Source: Saxidomus purpurata | Taxonomy: Eukaryota; Mollusca; Bivalvia; Venerida; Veneridae | DNA length: 64,000 nt | Assembly: GCA_022818135.1 (NCBI GenBank) | Contig: JAFMSR010000019.1 | Location: 34,292,362-34,356,361 of the forward strand | Reading direction: 5' to 3' | Part shown: positions 45,001 to 49,332 of the stretch, in pieces | Position numbering within the stretch: the stretch's first letter is position 1 | Layout of the letters: each line of letters opens with the position of its first letter | Notes under the pieces: model-generated | The model's input: only the letters and a program-made list of their open reading frames with translations | Database searches by the model: none | What the model was told of the DNA's origin: nothing | Made by a program: the position numbers and the translations under genes

Positions 45001-47874
45001 TACACAGACAAGCGCTGTAATAACAAGATAAAAACTCAAATGGAAGTCCACATGAAAATATTACATTTGCCGTAAATATTGTGTTGGATTCGCAGTAAAT
45101 AATGTTTATACCTATTCTAACCGCAAGAACGCTGCATATTTATTACAGGACTAATAAATTGCATGAATTGTTTTTTTAGCCAAGCTGAGTGATCTCCGGA
45201 ATGCATGGCTGATGATATTTGCTGTCTCAAATACACTATGGTTGATACTAATTTACACGTTAGCTGATAAAGGCAAAGTCCTTAGTGTATTTGGAAGCAA
45301 TCCTATAGGTACTATGATGATTTTTATTCTTAATAGACTGTATTAAATATAATTGAAATATTTCATGTGTGTGGTACAACTAGCTAGAACCAACTTCAGT
45401 AAAAAAAGTACAGATATACATTGTATAATTCACGTATTCATATCGTTAGAAAAAAAATTTGCTGCTCGCACTCAGATGTTAGTGAAAACCCAGGGTTCTT
45501 CGAATTGTCTGAAATTTACATAAATAATTTAATTTAAGAACGAATCATCAGTTGAACAATTAAATTCTATGAAACTTATATTCTAATACAGAAGTGAACA
45601 TATACACAAGCAGGCACATACTGCTTTTTAGTTACTTTTTATTTTGGGATAACATGTACAACTGGGACTTAATTTCCTAAGAATCAGTGTGGTAAAAAAT
45701 GATAATGACAGTTGTTCTCTGCACTCGTTCATATGCTTATTCCTCGAATAACCACAATTATGTTTTCTTTCGTTTTATCATTTTTTTGACAATGACTGTA
45801 TATAAGTATTTATAATCAGAAAATGTGTATATACATTTATATAGATATATATATTCATATTAACTATTATGTGGTTCTTAAGCTCTCCTTTATGTTATAG
45901 GATTGGTTGTTCTTGTCCTATTTGGTTTGGTGCTCATTATTCAATTCCTAACCATGATTGTGCATCGTGTTTCGACCTTGATTCATTTCTTGGGAAGAGC
46001 TCCGTACAGATTTGGAGACACATACAACACAACATGGGCATTCAACGACAGGTAGGATAACATCTAGATAAGAACGAAGTTTTAACTTTATACAATGTAC
46101 TTGCCCTTTTTCCAATGTACTTGCCTTTTTGTCCAATGTACTTGCCTTTTTTTCAATTTTGGCGGTACCGTTACGTGCTTAAATAGGGTACACAAAAACT
46201 TACATATCGGCAACAAACACTGGGGATTGTGGTAAGACTATGTTAATATGCAGGCAGACCAATTTCGATCCTTTCAAAAAGAGATCCCGGTACGGTCCGA
46301 AAGTATTGAATACTACGTTATCTTAGGTACAATGTATGATAACAGTCACTTTAAATAAAAATACAAACGGTTAACAAAAAGGGCAAAGTTTTAGGCCCAA
46401 AAAACTTCTTAAAAATCGGACATTTAAACAACATACGTGTATAATATTCCATAGAAGACTATGACAATTATCACTTCTTTTCCCCAAAAACGAAGTTGGG
46501 TACTTGATCACCCGGTGGTTTTTTCGGTCGAATGGTCTTTGGTCGTGTTTGCCATTTTCCTTGTCCGGAGCAAACTTTACTTGGCGGAAAAAAAAAAAAA
46601 CTTCACAAAAAGAACAAGAACATTAGGGGGAAGTGCAGTGCAGAAGAACCATACCCATTGACTTACGAGTTAGCCCTTGGGGGTTTTTTTTTTTTTTTTT
46701 TTTTTCGGAGCATAACTTGAAAACTAGAGGTTCAATCAACTTCTAAAGGTCAAGCACATTGAGGGGGAAGTGCAGTGCACAAGAACTAAAACCCATCTTA
46801 CAATATCGGCAACAAACACTAGGGATTGCTTGGTCCTTCCGGAGATAACTTGACTACTTGTTGGAATTCAATGCAAGCAGGGGGGGGGGGGGATTTACGG
46901 GGAAAAAACAAATTGAGAGGAAGGGCAGGGCAAAAAAACTATAACTCCATCTTGACCAATTTCAGAGTTCCTTTCTAAAAAGTAGATCCCGGTACGAGCT
47001 TACCGTAAAGTATTGGAATACTACGTTATCTTAGGTACAATGTATGCATAACCGTCACTTTCAAATATAAAAATACAAAACGGTTAACTTCAAAAAATGG
47101 AAGCATGAGGGAAGTGCAGTTTTAGGCACAAAAACTCTTCTTGTTTTTTTTGAGATTTTTTCCTTTTTTTTTTTTTACTTGTCCGGAGCATTATTCAAAA
47201 ATCTGTTGGACATTTAACACAACTTCATACGTGTATAATATATTCCATAGAAGACTATGACTAATATATCACATTTATATACTCTAGTTTATACAACATA
47301 AAATGTATAACTAGTAATAAAATATGGGAATGCAAGAGTGATCCGCCATGATAAGCGATATAGAAAAACAGTTATTTTGTTGGACAGTGACTGTTAAACA
47401 ATAATTAAGTTGCACGTGTTCAGTAACTAGAATCACATCATGTAGATCTGCTTTGTAACTAGCCTTAAGTGATTTTACCCGTGCACAAAAAACGAAGTTG
47501 GCTCTAAGACTGTGTAATATAGTGCTCTAAGCCAAATATGTAAAAATAAAAAATTTAATCTGTTTTTAGATTGCAATACGGTATAATATTTACGTACATT
47601 TATTATGTAGTGCAAACGGATTCTAATACTTTGGACATTTTATTATGTGGCGCTTACGAATGATAACACTTTGGACATTTTATTATGTGGCACTTACGAA
47701 TTATAACACTTTGGACATTTTAGTGATTTGATGCAGGACGACATGGAGGCAATCAGGGCTCGAGACTTTGCTGTTGGTATGGCCAAGGGTAGGCTTGGCA
47801 GAAAGAGACGAACTGTCAGACCAGACAGAAGCGAGACTAGACCTTTGCTTGACAACACAACAGAAAATGTATGA
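20097..47874 (+). CDS. CHS: Chitin synthase with two SAM domains (gene 1, about 29 exons)
   Basis: Integral-membrane family-2 glycosyltransferase that polymerises UDP-GlcNAc into chitin; in molluscs chitin synthases serve shell matrix, radula and gut linings (family knowledge). Seen here: 28 GT-AG exons whose phases join into about 1,375 codons. Markers are IICTTMYRE (exon 8), a DxD-type TDADV (residues 662-666), THPLGSGPLVWYQ, GEDRW (764-768) and ITDRSWGTRE. The QRRRW exon 14 is present only as damaged pieces, so the reading frame is incomplete in this sequence. Two SAM domains lie between the catalytic/TM block and the C-terminal helices, a layout reported for some lophotrochozoan and cnidarian enzymes but not for insect ones. 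The ATG at 20097 has A at -3 and an in-frame TGA seven codons upstream; a possible AG acceptor ends 11 bases before it, so a 5' UTR exon or further upstream coding exons (for example a myosin head, known in some molluscan enzymes) are not excluded. Confidence 0.93.
20650..20970. repeat. Interspersed repeat fragment in intron 1
   Basis: GTCTGTCTGTCCGTC run followed by TTTTGTCCGGAACAAAATTC, CATTGAAGGAATTTATTGAA and CACACAATGACAGAGCATAT, one unit of the repeat that is tandemly arrayed at 25650-26560. Confidence 0.65.
21105..21569 (+). CDS. Chitin synthase exon 2: four membrane helices and a Ser/Gly loop
   Basis: Starts after TATATTTCAG and is open to GAG/GTATAA, phase 0 to 0, residues 120-274. 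It holds hydrophobic segments starting GFFVSLAESIGIS, AILLMNCVFLVPL, ALFVLALIFEIAG and WMAPVAVLLLSIS, then an acidic and Ser/Gly-rich loop. The open frame extends upstream past the AG, but joining to exon 1 requires this acceptor. Confidence 0.88.
21766..21960 (+). mobile_element. tRNA-derived SINE (family A), best-preserved copy
   Basis: Head GCGGTGGTGTAGAGGTTTAG (A box) and GCGGGTTCGAGCCCC (B box), body ATGACACCAGTACTGC, AAGCGGACTCGAGAGTGACT, tail TCACAATCGAGCTAAAAGAA. In intron 2 of gene 1, same strand as the gene. Confidence 0.85.
22133..22500. mobile_element. Palindromic fold-back element in intron 2
   Basis: Left arm (to about 22304) and right arm (from about 22322) are imperfect inverse copies: GGGGAATCACATGATG / CCCCATCGTGATGATG, ACGAGAGCCGTTTA / TAAACGGCTCTC, CATAAAAGTATTATAGAACT / AGTTCTAGAATACTTTTATG. 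The loop is under 20 bases, so the transcript could form a hairpin of about 150 bp. Confidence 0.85.
22583..22775 (+). CDS. Chitin synthase exon 3: cytosolic loop and membrane helix
   Basis: Starts after TTTCCTTTGTAG. Encodes a charged loop (ERQPAPFDDDRSS) and the helix YMSLLKTLFTFGTSMMIF. The donor is assigned to G/GTTGGT because only that phase-1 site joins correctly to exon 4; it is a weak donor, so the 3' edge is less certain than the others. Confidence 0.75.
22959..23139. mobile_element. MITE family 4 in intron 3
   Basis: Termini ACAGTCCAACCTCTCTAAAC and GTAAAGAGGTTTGACTGTATA with TA at both sides, about 180 bases, no ORF. It abuts the terminus of a family 3 element (GAGTTTACTGTA) at 22945-22960. 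Confidence 0.75.
23184..23276 (+). CDS. Chitin synthase exon 4: lumenal segment and membrane helix
   Basis: Preceded by CTTCTTTTCACAG. Encodes FPSDYAAGWRWSRSAGEI followed by the start of a helix (YFFVANIVTSVIG). Phase 1 to 1, donor G/GTTAGA. A length of 93 keeps the frame with exons 3 and 5. Confidence 0.85.
23846..23946 (-). mobile_element. tRNA-Leu-like SINE (family B)
   Basis: Minus strand: TGGCCTCTATGGTCGAGTGG (A box), GGGGTTCAAACCC (B box) and a long variable-arm region between them, as in type II tRNAs. Flanks and mismatches suggest a retroposed derivative, not a functional gene. Confidence 0.6.
24022..24078. repeat. (TA)n microsatellite
   Basis: About 25 TA units with one TT interruption in intron 4. 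Confidence 0.95.
24326..24373 (+). CDS. Chitin synthase exon 5 (48-bp small exon)
   Basis: A 48-base exon between TTTTTTCAG and G/GTAGTC, phase 1 to 1, encoding DLVSWIPWIMFLCFCIG. It is too short to be seen as an ORF, but it joins exactly to exons 4 and 6 and completes a membrane helix. Confidence 0.85.
24467..24604 (+). CDS. Chitin synthase exon 6: membrane helices
   Basis: Starts after TTTTCTTACAG and ends A/GTGAGT, phase 1 to 1. Encodes YLIGYIACTTCMQRWAFSV and a second helix LVLTTPLSMILLAV, ending NESCKGILLSS. It lies only 93 bases after exon 5. Confidence 0.9.
24722..24835. repeat. MITE family 1 fragment
   Basis: AAAGCTGCTCGCTCTCAGAA and AAGAACTTCGAATTGTCTGA, then CAGTTTAAA. Only the first third of the element remains. 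Confidence 0.6.
25200..27160. repeat. Tandem interspersed repeat in intron 6
   Basis: Begins GGAGGGGATATGGTAATGGC and a GTCTGTCTGTCCGTCC run, then (after an about 340-base insertion at 25310-25650) six or seven units of about 150 bases: TTTCTTGTCCGGAGCATAAC, TACTGAAGGGAATTA, CAGTGATAGAGCACAAT, AGTGCAGTGCCCAAGAACCA. A last unit resumes at 26930 after a tRNA-like insertion. Open frames here are repeat artefacts. Confidence 0.8.
26612..26690 (+). repeat. tRNA-like sequence (probable SINE head)
   Basis: GTGGCCGAGTGGGTAACGC (A box), anticodon-arm-like CTGGACTACCAATCCGG and GGTTCGATTC (B box). The 5' side does not pair with the 3' CCGGGGC, so the acceptor stem is not formed; best read as a tRNA-derived retroposon. 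Confidence 0.55.
27260..27296. repeat. MITE family 1 right terminus
   Basis: GAACTGTGAGCGAGCAGCTT preceded by TTTTCACTGGAG, the 3' terminal inverted repeat of family 1. The matching left part is at 24722 on the same strand, so the intron repeat array may have grown inside one element. Confidence 0.55.
27492..27660 (-). mobile_element. tRNA-derived SINE (family A)
   Basis: Minus strand, same landmarks as 21766: AGCTCGATTGTGACGAAAGC at the tail end, CGAGTCCGCTTCGTGGAG, and a decayed B box (CTCAAACCTGTAGCC). In intron 7 flank of gene 1, about 150 bases before exon 7. Confidence 0.75.
27809..27945 (+). CDS. Chitin synthase exon 7: last N-terminal membrane helix
   Basis: Acceptor TTTTTACAG, donor CAG/GTGAGT, phase 1 to 0. 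Encodes NKECDAQSELLLLIIAAVCL, a long hydrophobic stretch, and then the cytosolic entry FRSQSIVMLKEDQ that leads to the catalytic domain. It follows a 3.2-kb intron full of tandem repeats. Confidence 0.92.
28506..28655 (+). CDS. Chitin synthase exon 8: start of glycosyltransferase domain
   Basis: Starts after TTCGTTTAG. Encodes LFWVPMYNSALLEQWLLLM, an acidic stretch and KVIICTTMYRE, which corresponds to the conserved CATMYHE-type strand at the entry of animal chitin synthase catalytic domains. Donor GAG/GTTCGT, phase 0. Confidence 0.93.
29293..29905. mobile_element. About 610-bp element with 28-bp inverted termini in intron 8
   Basis: TGTGACTGAAAAAATGGGTC...CAGATGAG at the left is matched inversely by CTCATC...TTGGCCCATTTTCCCAGTCAC at the right. 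AT-rich interior without ORF. Confidence 0.6.
29978..30310. repeat. Interspersed repeat shared with 60105-61260
   Basis: TTTTAAATAAAACATTAATC, CTAGAATAATAAATATTG, CAAAAATAAAAAATCCAC and CTATAAACCAGTGTGACAAT recur in the same order and strand at 60105-60295 and 61110-61260, where an about 810-base element is inserted in the middle. Confidence 0.75.
30292..30340. repeat. 19-bp tandem repeat touching exon 9 acceptor
   Basis: GGGTAATATAACTATATAA twice and a partial third unit, ending nine bases before the AG of exon 9. Confidence 0.85.
30349..30517 (+). CDS. Chitin synthase exon 9: catalytic domain
   Basis: Encodes ADYEMRQLLESIQGVN, then HFESHVFFDGAV and FVLQLVSLVES, matching the ESHIFFDxA block of animal chitin synthases. 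Phase 0 to 1, donor G/GTAAAA. The acceptor is reached directly from a 19-bp tandem repeat. Confidence 0.93.
30600..30782 (-). repeat. SINE-like remnant in intron 9
   Basis: Minus strand has TTGGGCTAAGACACTGATAC, TCACGGGCCTCAG and ends GATTCAATAAACTACGAAAG, resembling a tRNA-derived retroposon body with the family A type tail (GAAGAAAGCTTTCG). The head is weak. Confidence 0.35.
30869..30993 (+). CDS. Chitin synthase exon 10: catalytic domain
   Basis: Acceptor ATATTTAG, donor AAA/GTAAGA, phase 1 to 0. Encodes TPYGMTLSWRL and the HLKDNFK segment, equivalent to the TPYGGRLxWxLPG and HLKD motifs of animal chitin synthases. Confidence 0.93.
31135..31205 (+). repeat. tRNA-like remnant in intron 10
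   Basis: GGTATTGCATACGTATAGC and AGCGGTTCGAATCCCGTCG form A- and B-box-like segments at roughly tRNA spacing. No acceptor stem, so not a functional tRNA. Confidence 0.4.
31457..31535 (+). CDS. Chitin synthase exon 11: catalytic domain, KKRWSQ motif
   Basis: Acceptor TTTTGCAG, donor G/GTAAGC, phase 0 to 1. Encodes VKNKKRWSQVMYMSYVLDF, the strongly conserved KxRWSQVMYMxY segment of animal chitin synthases. Confidence 0.94.
31645..31815. mobile_element. MITE family 3 copy in intron 11
   Basis: ACAATAAACTGCGTATATAA at the left and TATATAAGGAGTTTA at the right, with TATCAAGATTTTCGCTATGT inside. The termini are diverged. Confidence 0.6.
32151..32313. mobile_element. MITE family 3 copy beside exon 12
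   Basis: ATACAGTAAACTCCGTATATAA and inverse TTATAAACGGAGTTTACTGTAT, 163 bases, ending about 20 bases before the exon 12 acceptor; the element supplies part of its polypyrimidine/branch region. Confidence 0.85.
32336..32532 (+). CDS. Chitin synthase exon 12: catalytic core with DxD motif
   Basis: Encodes YILTTDADVRF, whose aspartates (residues 663, 665) correspond to the nucleotide-sugar and metal-binding DxD motif, then CARTHPLGSGPLVWYQ and GHWFQK. Acceptor TTTTTAG, donor AAG/GTAACT, phase 1 to 0. A MITE-like 160-bp palindromic element ends about 20 bases upstream of the acceptor. Confidence 0.96.
32835..33290. repeat. Tandem array derived from the exon 13 acceptor edge
   Basis: Seven decayed units of about 64 bases (starting near 32839, 32905, 32960, 33031, 33094, 33165, 33229), each with a TAG/GCAGCTGAACACGTT-like start and a GCTCAGCGTTTTGTTCACA-like middle; the eighth unit is exon 13 itself (33291: GCAGCTGAACACGTTTTGGG). 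The copies carry stops and indels and several retain an AG at the exon-start position. Confidence 0.85.
33291..33458 (+). CDS. Chitin synthase exon 13: catalytic core with GEDRW
   Basis: Encodes AAEHVLGSVLCSPGCFSVYR and ends with TKDMGEDRWFCTLM. GEDRW carries the general-base aspartate of the family (residue 766). Acceptor TTTATTAG, donor ATG/GTATGC, phase 0. Upstream lie seven decayed tandem copies of its own 5' edge. Confidence 0.96.
33503..33763. repeat. 36-bp tandem array touching exon 14 copy A
   Basis: Seven units of about 36 bases, GAACTAGTTTTTGATTAGTC then GTATTGGAACACATCT, ending a dozen bases before the acceptor AG of exon 14 copy A. Diffuse, decayed units continue to about 34200, before copy B. 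Confidence 0.85.
33776..33915 (+). pseudogene. Damaged copy A of chitin synthase exon 14 (QRRRW exon)
   Basis: Directly after CTTTTAG the sequence recalls the expected exon: TATTGTGCG (YCA), then an in-frame CPEDFDEF, and after a frame change LANLMHLVKEW. The expected QRRRW is reduced to LLRRF with a net frameshift, and several bases appear lost between the conserved blocks. No donor could be assigned. Either a decayed exon duplicate or a badly assembled version of the true exon. In animal chitin synthases this exon is essential for processive catalysis. Confidence 0.6.
34234..34353 (+). pseudogene. Damaged copy B of chitin synthase exon 14, abutting a repeat
   Basis: Again preceded by CCTTTTAG. 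It keeps SENST and HRRRW in one open frame, but the CPE/F..F block is in another frame and extra bases are scattered through it. Directly after the RRRW codons begins an interspersed repeat also present at about 60360. Copy A retains the part after RRRW and copy B the part before it, so neither is a complete exon. Confidence 0.5.
34354..35190. repeat. Interspersed element in intron 14, related to 60296-61107
   Basis: Four to five degenerate units of TTGTCATGATTGAAGGATTT, ACTTGGCAC, GTGTCGCG and CAAGACCCA, ending with GACACAGACTGTGAGGCACC and TTGTGAGGGACAGCTC exactly as at 61040-61107. It starts directly behind the RRRW codons of exon 14 copy B. A run of about 17 G lies at 34980. Confidence 0.75.
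35297..35412 (+). CDS. Chitin synthase exon 15: post-catalytic membrane helix
   Basis: Acceptor TATTTCAG, donor AAT/GTAAGA, phase 1 to 0. Encodes GLKYGWDWGAIPSLVIQLI and CVGFTLTCLFTSSKTQLN. The incoming phase 1 shows that a phase-0-to-1 exon (or exons) is missing before it. About 30-35 residues expected between VKEW and GLKYG, including one helix, were not found. Confidence 0.92.
35924..36032 (+). CDS. Chitin synthase exon 16: membrane helix
   Basis: Acceptor TTTTGTTCAAG, donor T/GTAAGT, phase 0 to 1. Encodes VAKVLTFFYAVIMTAVVVG followed by TAVQISTDF, matching the AKxLSxxYAxxMxxVxVGxxxQ helix of the family. Confidence 0.93.
36214..36420 (+). mobile_element. tRNA-derived SINE (family C)
   Basis: CGCCGTGGTATTGGGGTAGA (A box), GGGCTTGAATCCAGG (B box), then a 130-base body ending ACAAATAAGTTGAAACTAA. 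The body differs from family A. Confidence 0.6.
36827..37024 (+). CDS. Chitin synthase exon 17: two helices and ITDRSWG
   Basis: Acceptor ACATTTCAG, donor G/GTAAGT, phase 1 to 1. Two hydrophobic helices (IAVMAGIFLLTGIL and LLCLPAGYLILMIYSI) are followed by NITDRSWG, the conserved motif (family N-x-SWGTRE) linked to chitin extrusion. Confidence 0.95.
37330..37417 (+). CDS. Chitin synthase exon 18: TRE motif and cytosolic linker
   Basis: Acceptor GTCTAAACAG, donor TT/GTAAGT, phase 1 to 2. Completes (SWG)TREV and continues into a polar linker, VLSQQQSWQDTLKKAF. Confidence 0.9.
37752..37810. repeat. MITE family 1 left end in intron 18
   Basis: TTTAAAGCTGCTCGCTCACA followed by about 40 bases of diverged family 1 sequence. 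Confidence 0.5.
37981..38145 (+). CDS. Chitin synthase exon 19: cytosolic linker
   Basis: Acceptor TTTTTTCTAG, donor AG/GTGAGT, phase 2 to 2. Encodes a Ser/Pro/Arg-rich, probably disordered linker containing KPSETKSVSIQTEAPP and RGSRTTSVSEGQE. It has no family motif; it is supported by frame, splice sites and position. Confidence 0.85.
38868..39915. repeat. About 1-kb tandem interspersed repeat in intron 19
   Basis: Begins AGCTCGACTTTTTGAAGAAA and GGGGAGCTATCTTACTCGC, continues with five or so units of about 185 bases (CTCTGTCAAGGATTTTGACA, TTTTTGACTTAGAAA, GGTTAAGTTTTTCGTACCAC) and closes with AAAAAAGTCGAGCGCGCTG. The first and last blocks are inverse to each other (GCTCGACTTTTT / AAAAAAGTCGAGC), marking element ends. 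Confidence 0.8.
40021..40091 (+). CDS. Chitin synthase exon 20: cytosolic linker
   Basis: A 71-base exon after TTTCTTTCTAG, donor T/GTGAGT, phase 2 to 1. Encodes PTSVELQHLSTIAEVDGHRS. Called from splice signals and an exact phase match to exons 19 and 21. Confidence 0.8.
40505..40760. repeat. Duplicated MITE family 3-like segment in intron 20
   Basis: CCGGATATAGCAAAAATCTG, then two near-copies of TATGGAATACA...TTTCTGTCCAAT (40545 and 40612) and a run of about 14 G. Confidence 0.5.
40849..40943 (+). CDS. Chitin synthase exon 21: acidic stretch and start of SAM 1
   Basis: Acceptor GAATTACAG, donor ATG/GTAAGG, phase 1 to 0. Encodes a run of acidic residues (QEDADDEDDDLD) and then VDVKNWLPRDM, the first helix of a SAM domain. 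Confidence 0.88.
41098..41225 (+). mobile_element. SINE family A, 5'-truncated
   Basis: Body and tail only: ATGACACCAGTACTGTTTTT, AAGCGGACACGAGAGTGA, TTCACAATCGCGCTGAAATG. The tRNA-like head is missing. Forty bases upstream of exon 22. Confidence 0.75.
41266..41362 (+). CDS. Chitin synthase exon 22: SAM domain 1 core
   Basis: Acceptor GTGTTTCAG, donor A/GTTAGT, phase 0 to 1. Encodes CAQLFIDNGYENTMLISGM and TEKELKDIGIK, a textbook SAM middle (L..F..N.. L..LTE..L..LGI). A second, interrupted copy of this exon lies on the minus strand at 51806-53449. Confidence 0.92.
41575..41648 (+). CDS. Chitin synthase exon 23: end of SAM domain 1
   Basis: Acceptor TTTTATCAG, donor CCG/GTAAAT, phase 1 to 0. 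Encodes KGMKKFLMEEIKKLPDYE, the final SAM helix, and the joint to SAM 2. Confidence 0.9.
42312..42462 (+). CDS. Chitin synthase exon 24: SAM domain 2
   Basis: Acceptor TTATTATTAG, donor G/GTAAAT, phase 0 to 1. Encodes LEDWLASIGLEQYKPNFI and a basic/acidic second half, a typical SAM start (W L..IGL.QY...F). The last about 57 bases and the donor are repeated twice downstream. Confidence 0.92.
42406..42645 (+). repeat. Triplicated 3' edge and donor of exon 24
   Basis: Three tandem units of about 75-83 bases (from 42406, 42489, 42564), each with TTGAAATCCTTCGG, CCGAGATAGAAAAAG, CTCAAAATAA and GTAAATTG. The first is the real exon end; reading on from it meets TGA at 42492, so the extra copies cannot extend the exon in frame, but they leave two more GTAAAT donor-like sites. 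Confidence 0.92.
42877..42930 (+). CDS. Chitin synthase exon 25: end of SAM domain 2
   Basis: A 54-base exon between CTTTTTACAG and A/GTAAGT, phase 1 to 1. Encodes GHIKRLMYAIRKLRNPTE, the closing SAM helix (G.R.K....I..L). It is supported by phase and domain completion. Confidence 0.9.
43703..43861 (+). CDS. Chitin synthase exon 26: pre-membrane C-terminal segment
   Basis: Acceptor TTTCACTTAG, donor G/GTACGT, phase 1 to 1, 159 bases. Encodes EARVMEVKKALMIP and FWNNLKSHCLMPQSTAFGL. The minus-strand paralog has the same exon in the same length at 61648-61806. Confidence 0.93.
43955..44040. repeat. MITE family 1 left-end fragment in intron 26
   Basis: TAAAGGTGCTAGCTCTCAGA, TTAGTGAAAAA, AGTTCTTCAAACTGTG. 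Truncated before a poly-G run at about 44050. Confidence 0.5.
45180..45308 (+). CDS. Chitin synthase exon 27: C-terminal membrane helix
   Basis: Acceptor GTTTTTTTAG, donor G/GTACTA, phase 1 to 1, 129 bases. Encodes KLSDLRNAWLMIFAVSNTLW and LILIYTLA, equivalent to the LxxLRNKxxxxFxMxNALWV segment of the family. Confidence 0.94.
45455..45545. repeat. MITE family 1 left-end fragment in intron 27
   Basis: TTTGCTGCTCGCACTCAGAT, GTTCTTCGAATTGTCTGAA. The remainder is unrecognisable. Confidence 0.5.
45901..46051 (+). CDS. Chitin synthase exon 28: last membrane helix
   Basis: Acceptor TGTTATAG, donor AG/GTAGGA, phase 1 to 2, 151 bases. Encodes GLVVLVLFGLVLIIQFLTMI and VHRVSTLIHFLGRAPYRF, matching the terminal helix and the MLxHRxxTxxH motif of chitin synthases. 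Confidence 0.94.
46180..47265. repeat. Near-duplicate blocks with scattered deletions in intron 28
   Basis: 46195-46462 and 46800-47262 carry the same landmarks in order (ATCGGCAACAAACACT, AGATCCCGGTACG, TACTACGTTATCTTAGGTAC, CATACGTGTATAAT, CATAGAAGACTATGAC), the first copy lacking many short pieces. Units of the GTCCGGAGCA repeat and long T and G runs lie between. Confidence 0.75.
47598..47722. repeat. 40-bp tandem repeat forming the exon 29 acceptor
   Basis: Three units of TTTTATTATGTGGCGCTTAC and GAATGATAACACTTTGGACA; the last ends TTTGGACATTTTAG, where TTTTAG is the functional acceptor. The earlier two units read TTTTAT instead. Confidence 0.88.
47724..47874 (+). CDS. Chitin synthase exon 29: basic C-terminal tail and stop
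   Basis: Acceptor TGGACATTTTAG at 47723 keeps phase 2; a tempting AG at 47736 would break the frame. Encodes SDLMQDDMEAIRARDFAVGM, then a basic tail (GRLGRKRRTVRPDRSE), PLLDN and a TGA at 47872-47874. The 3' edge of three 40-bp tandem units forms the acceptor. Confidence 0.9.
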
Positions 47875-48769
47875 GCGGATTTCAAACCATTGTAATACAT
47901 GACTTTATTTCGAGCGTAAATGACATGAAAAGGTCAAATACAAATCCACGGATGGGCATCAGTTTTCAGCAAGAATTTTCATATTCAATTAGTACTTTGA
48001 CAAGGAATTCAGAACCACTTCTGAGATATATACATAACACTTTTGACTGTTTTCAGTTAATTCACAAAAGAATACACAGGTCTTTTTAAGTATATACCTT
48101 TGTAAAAACAAATCTATAATCATTAGAAATTGGAGCAAATTTTCTTCTTTTTATGACAAATTTCAATACAAATTTTGTATTGGCATTTGCAAACTTGGAC
48201 ACTTCTTCTTCTTCGTTGATATTGCATCTTGAATGATATACAATGCATTTTTGACAGCAGCATGACAGTTGCCTTTGGTGTCGCATACCTGGTAAAAGAC
48301 GCATTCTTATTGTTCTGGTTTTAAAATTTATTTTGTGTATCAAATTCAAAAAATTGTTATACATTCTGTGTTGTGGTTCATCGGCATATAAACATATTTA
48401 AAAATGGTTGTAGTGAATCATTTGCATAAAAATTTCTGCCCAAAATGTGTTTTGAATCATTTACAGAAAAACAAACTTGTTTTGAACAACTGCAAAAACA
48501 ATTGCAAAAACACATGTTTGACAAAGTTGTTCTGAGTCAGCTGCAGAAAAAAACAAATGTGTTGTGAATAAGCCAAACTCATTCTACAAAATATTAGTGT
48601 GAAGCATCTGCAGAGAGGCATTTTAACACATGCCTTTGATTTATGTGAAACTTCAAGAGTTTGTTCGGAACTGAATGATAATACAATTTATATTCTGTGC
48701 AATATATACCATTACGTAACATCTCTTTTTATGTGCAATAATTTCTATCTGATGGATGTTATTATACGC

Positions 48770-49080
48770 AAAAAATGTTATAAGTGTTATGTTAAAGTTT
48801 TGACAGATGTAATGTGTTTGCAAGAATGTTGTAAATGTTATGTTAAAGTTTTAACGGATGTCATATGTATGCATGAATGTTGTGAGGGTTATATTAAAGT
48901 TTTCACAAGTGTTATGTGTGTGCAGGAATGGTGTTTGCGTAATATTAACGTTTTGACGGGTGTTATGTATATGCAAGTATGTTGTTAATGAAACGTTAAC
49001 GTTTTGACGGGGGTTGTGCAAGTATGTTGTAAATGATACGTTAACGTTTTGACGGGTGTTATGTGTGTGCAAGTAACGCT
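48770..49080. repeat. 51-bp minisatellite in the 3' flank of gene 1
   Basis: About five units of GTTATGTTAAAGTTTTGACA followed by GATGTAATGTGTTTGCAAGA and ATGTTGTAAAT (51 bases). Because 51 is a multiple of three, frames stay open on both strands (plus: CYVKVLTDVMCLQECC-like; minus: THNTRQNVNVSLTTYLH-like). Related repeats lie in the inverted arm at 55950-56750. Confidence 0.88.
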
Positions 49081-49326
49081 CTATATTTGGGAAGCGTATA
49101 ATTTCAAACTAACAGATATTCTTTACAGGAATTTATACTGAGACCTTTTTACTTCACTATTCGTTCTAAAATATGTTCTTTTCAATGAGTTTGAAGAAGT
49201 TCTTTTTTTTCACCAAATTTAATATAAGAAGCGTCAATGTTTCTCATATGTTGGTACATGATTGAATCCATTCTGGCTTCACTTCAACCTTGTTATAAAT
49301 TTATTTGACTTATCGATTGTGTTTTT

Positions 49327-49332
49327 AATAAA
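49327..49332 (+). promoter_or_regulatory. Candidate polyadenylation signal of chitin synthase gene 1
   Basis: AATAAA about 1.45 kb after the stop codon. It is singled out because the surrounding 3' flank aligns, in inverted orientation, with the flank of the paralog, where an AATAAA occurs at the equivalent place (55625-55630, minus). This implies a long 3' UTR; other AATAAA hexamers exist. Confidence 0.4.

Noticed and set aside
47737..47874. Acceptor AG at 47735-47736 for the last exon of gene 1
   Set aside because: It would put the tail out of frame after exon 28 (phase 2). The AG at 47722-47723 restores the frame and matches the start of the paralogous exon.
48599..48988. 129-codon plus-strand ORF with repeated CYVKVLTDVMC as a protein gene
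   Set aside because: It lies in the conserved 3' flank of gene 1, has no initiation context or homology, and is explained by a 51-bp repeat whose unit is a multiple of three; the minus strand is open as well.
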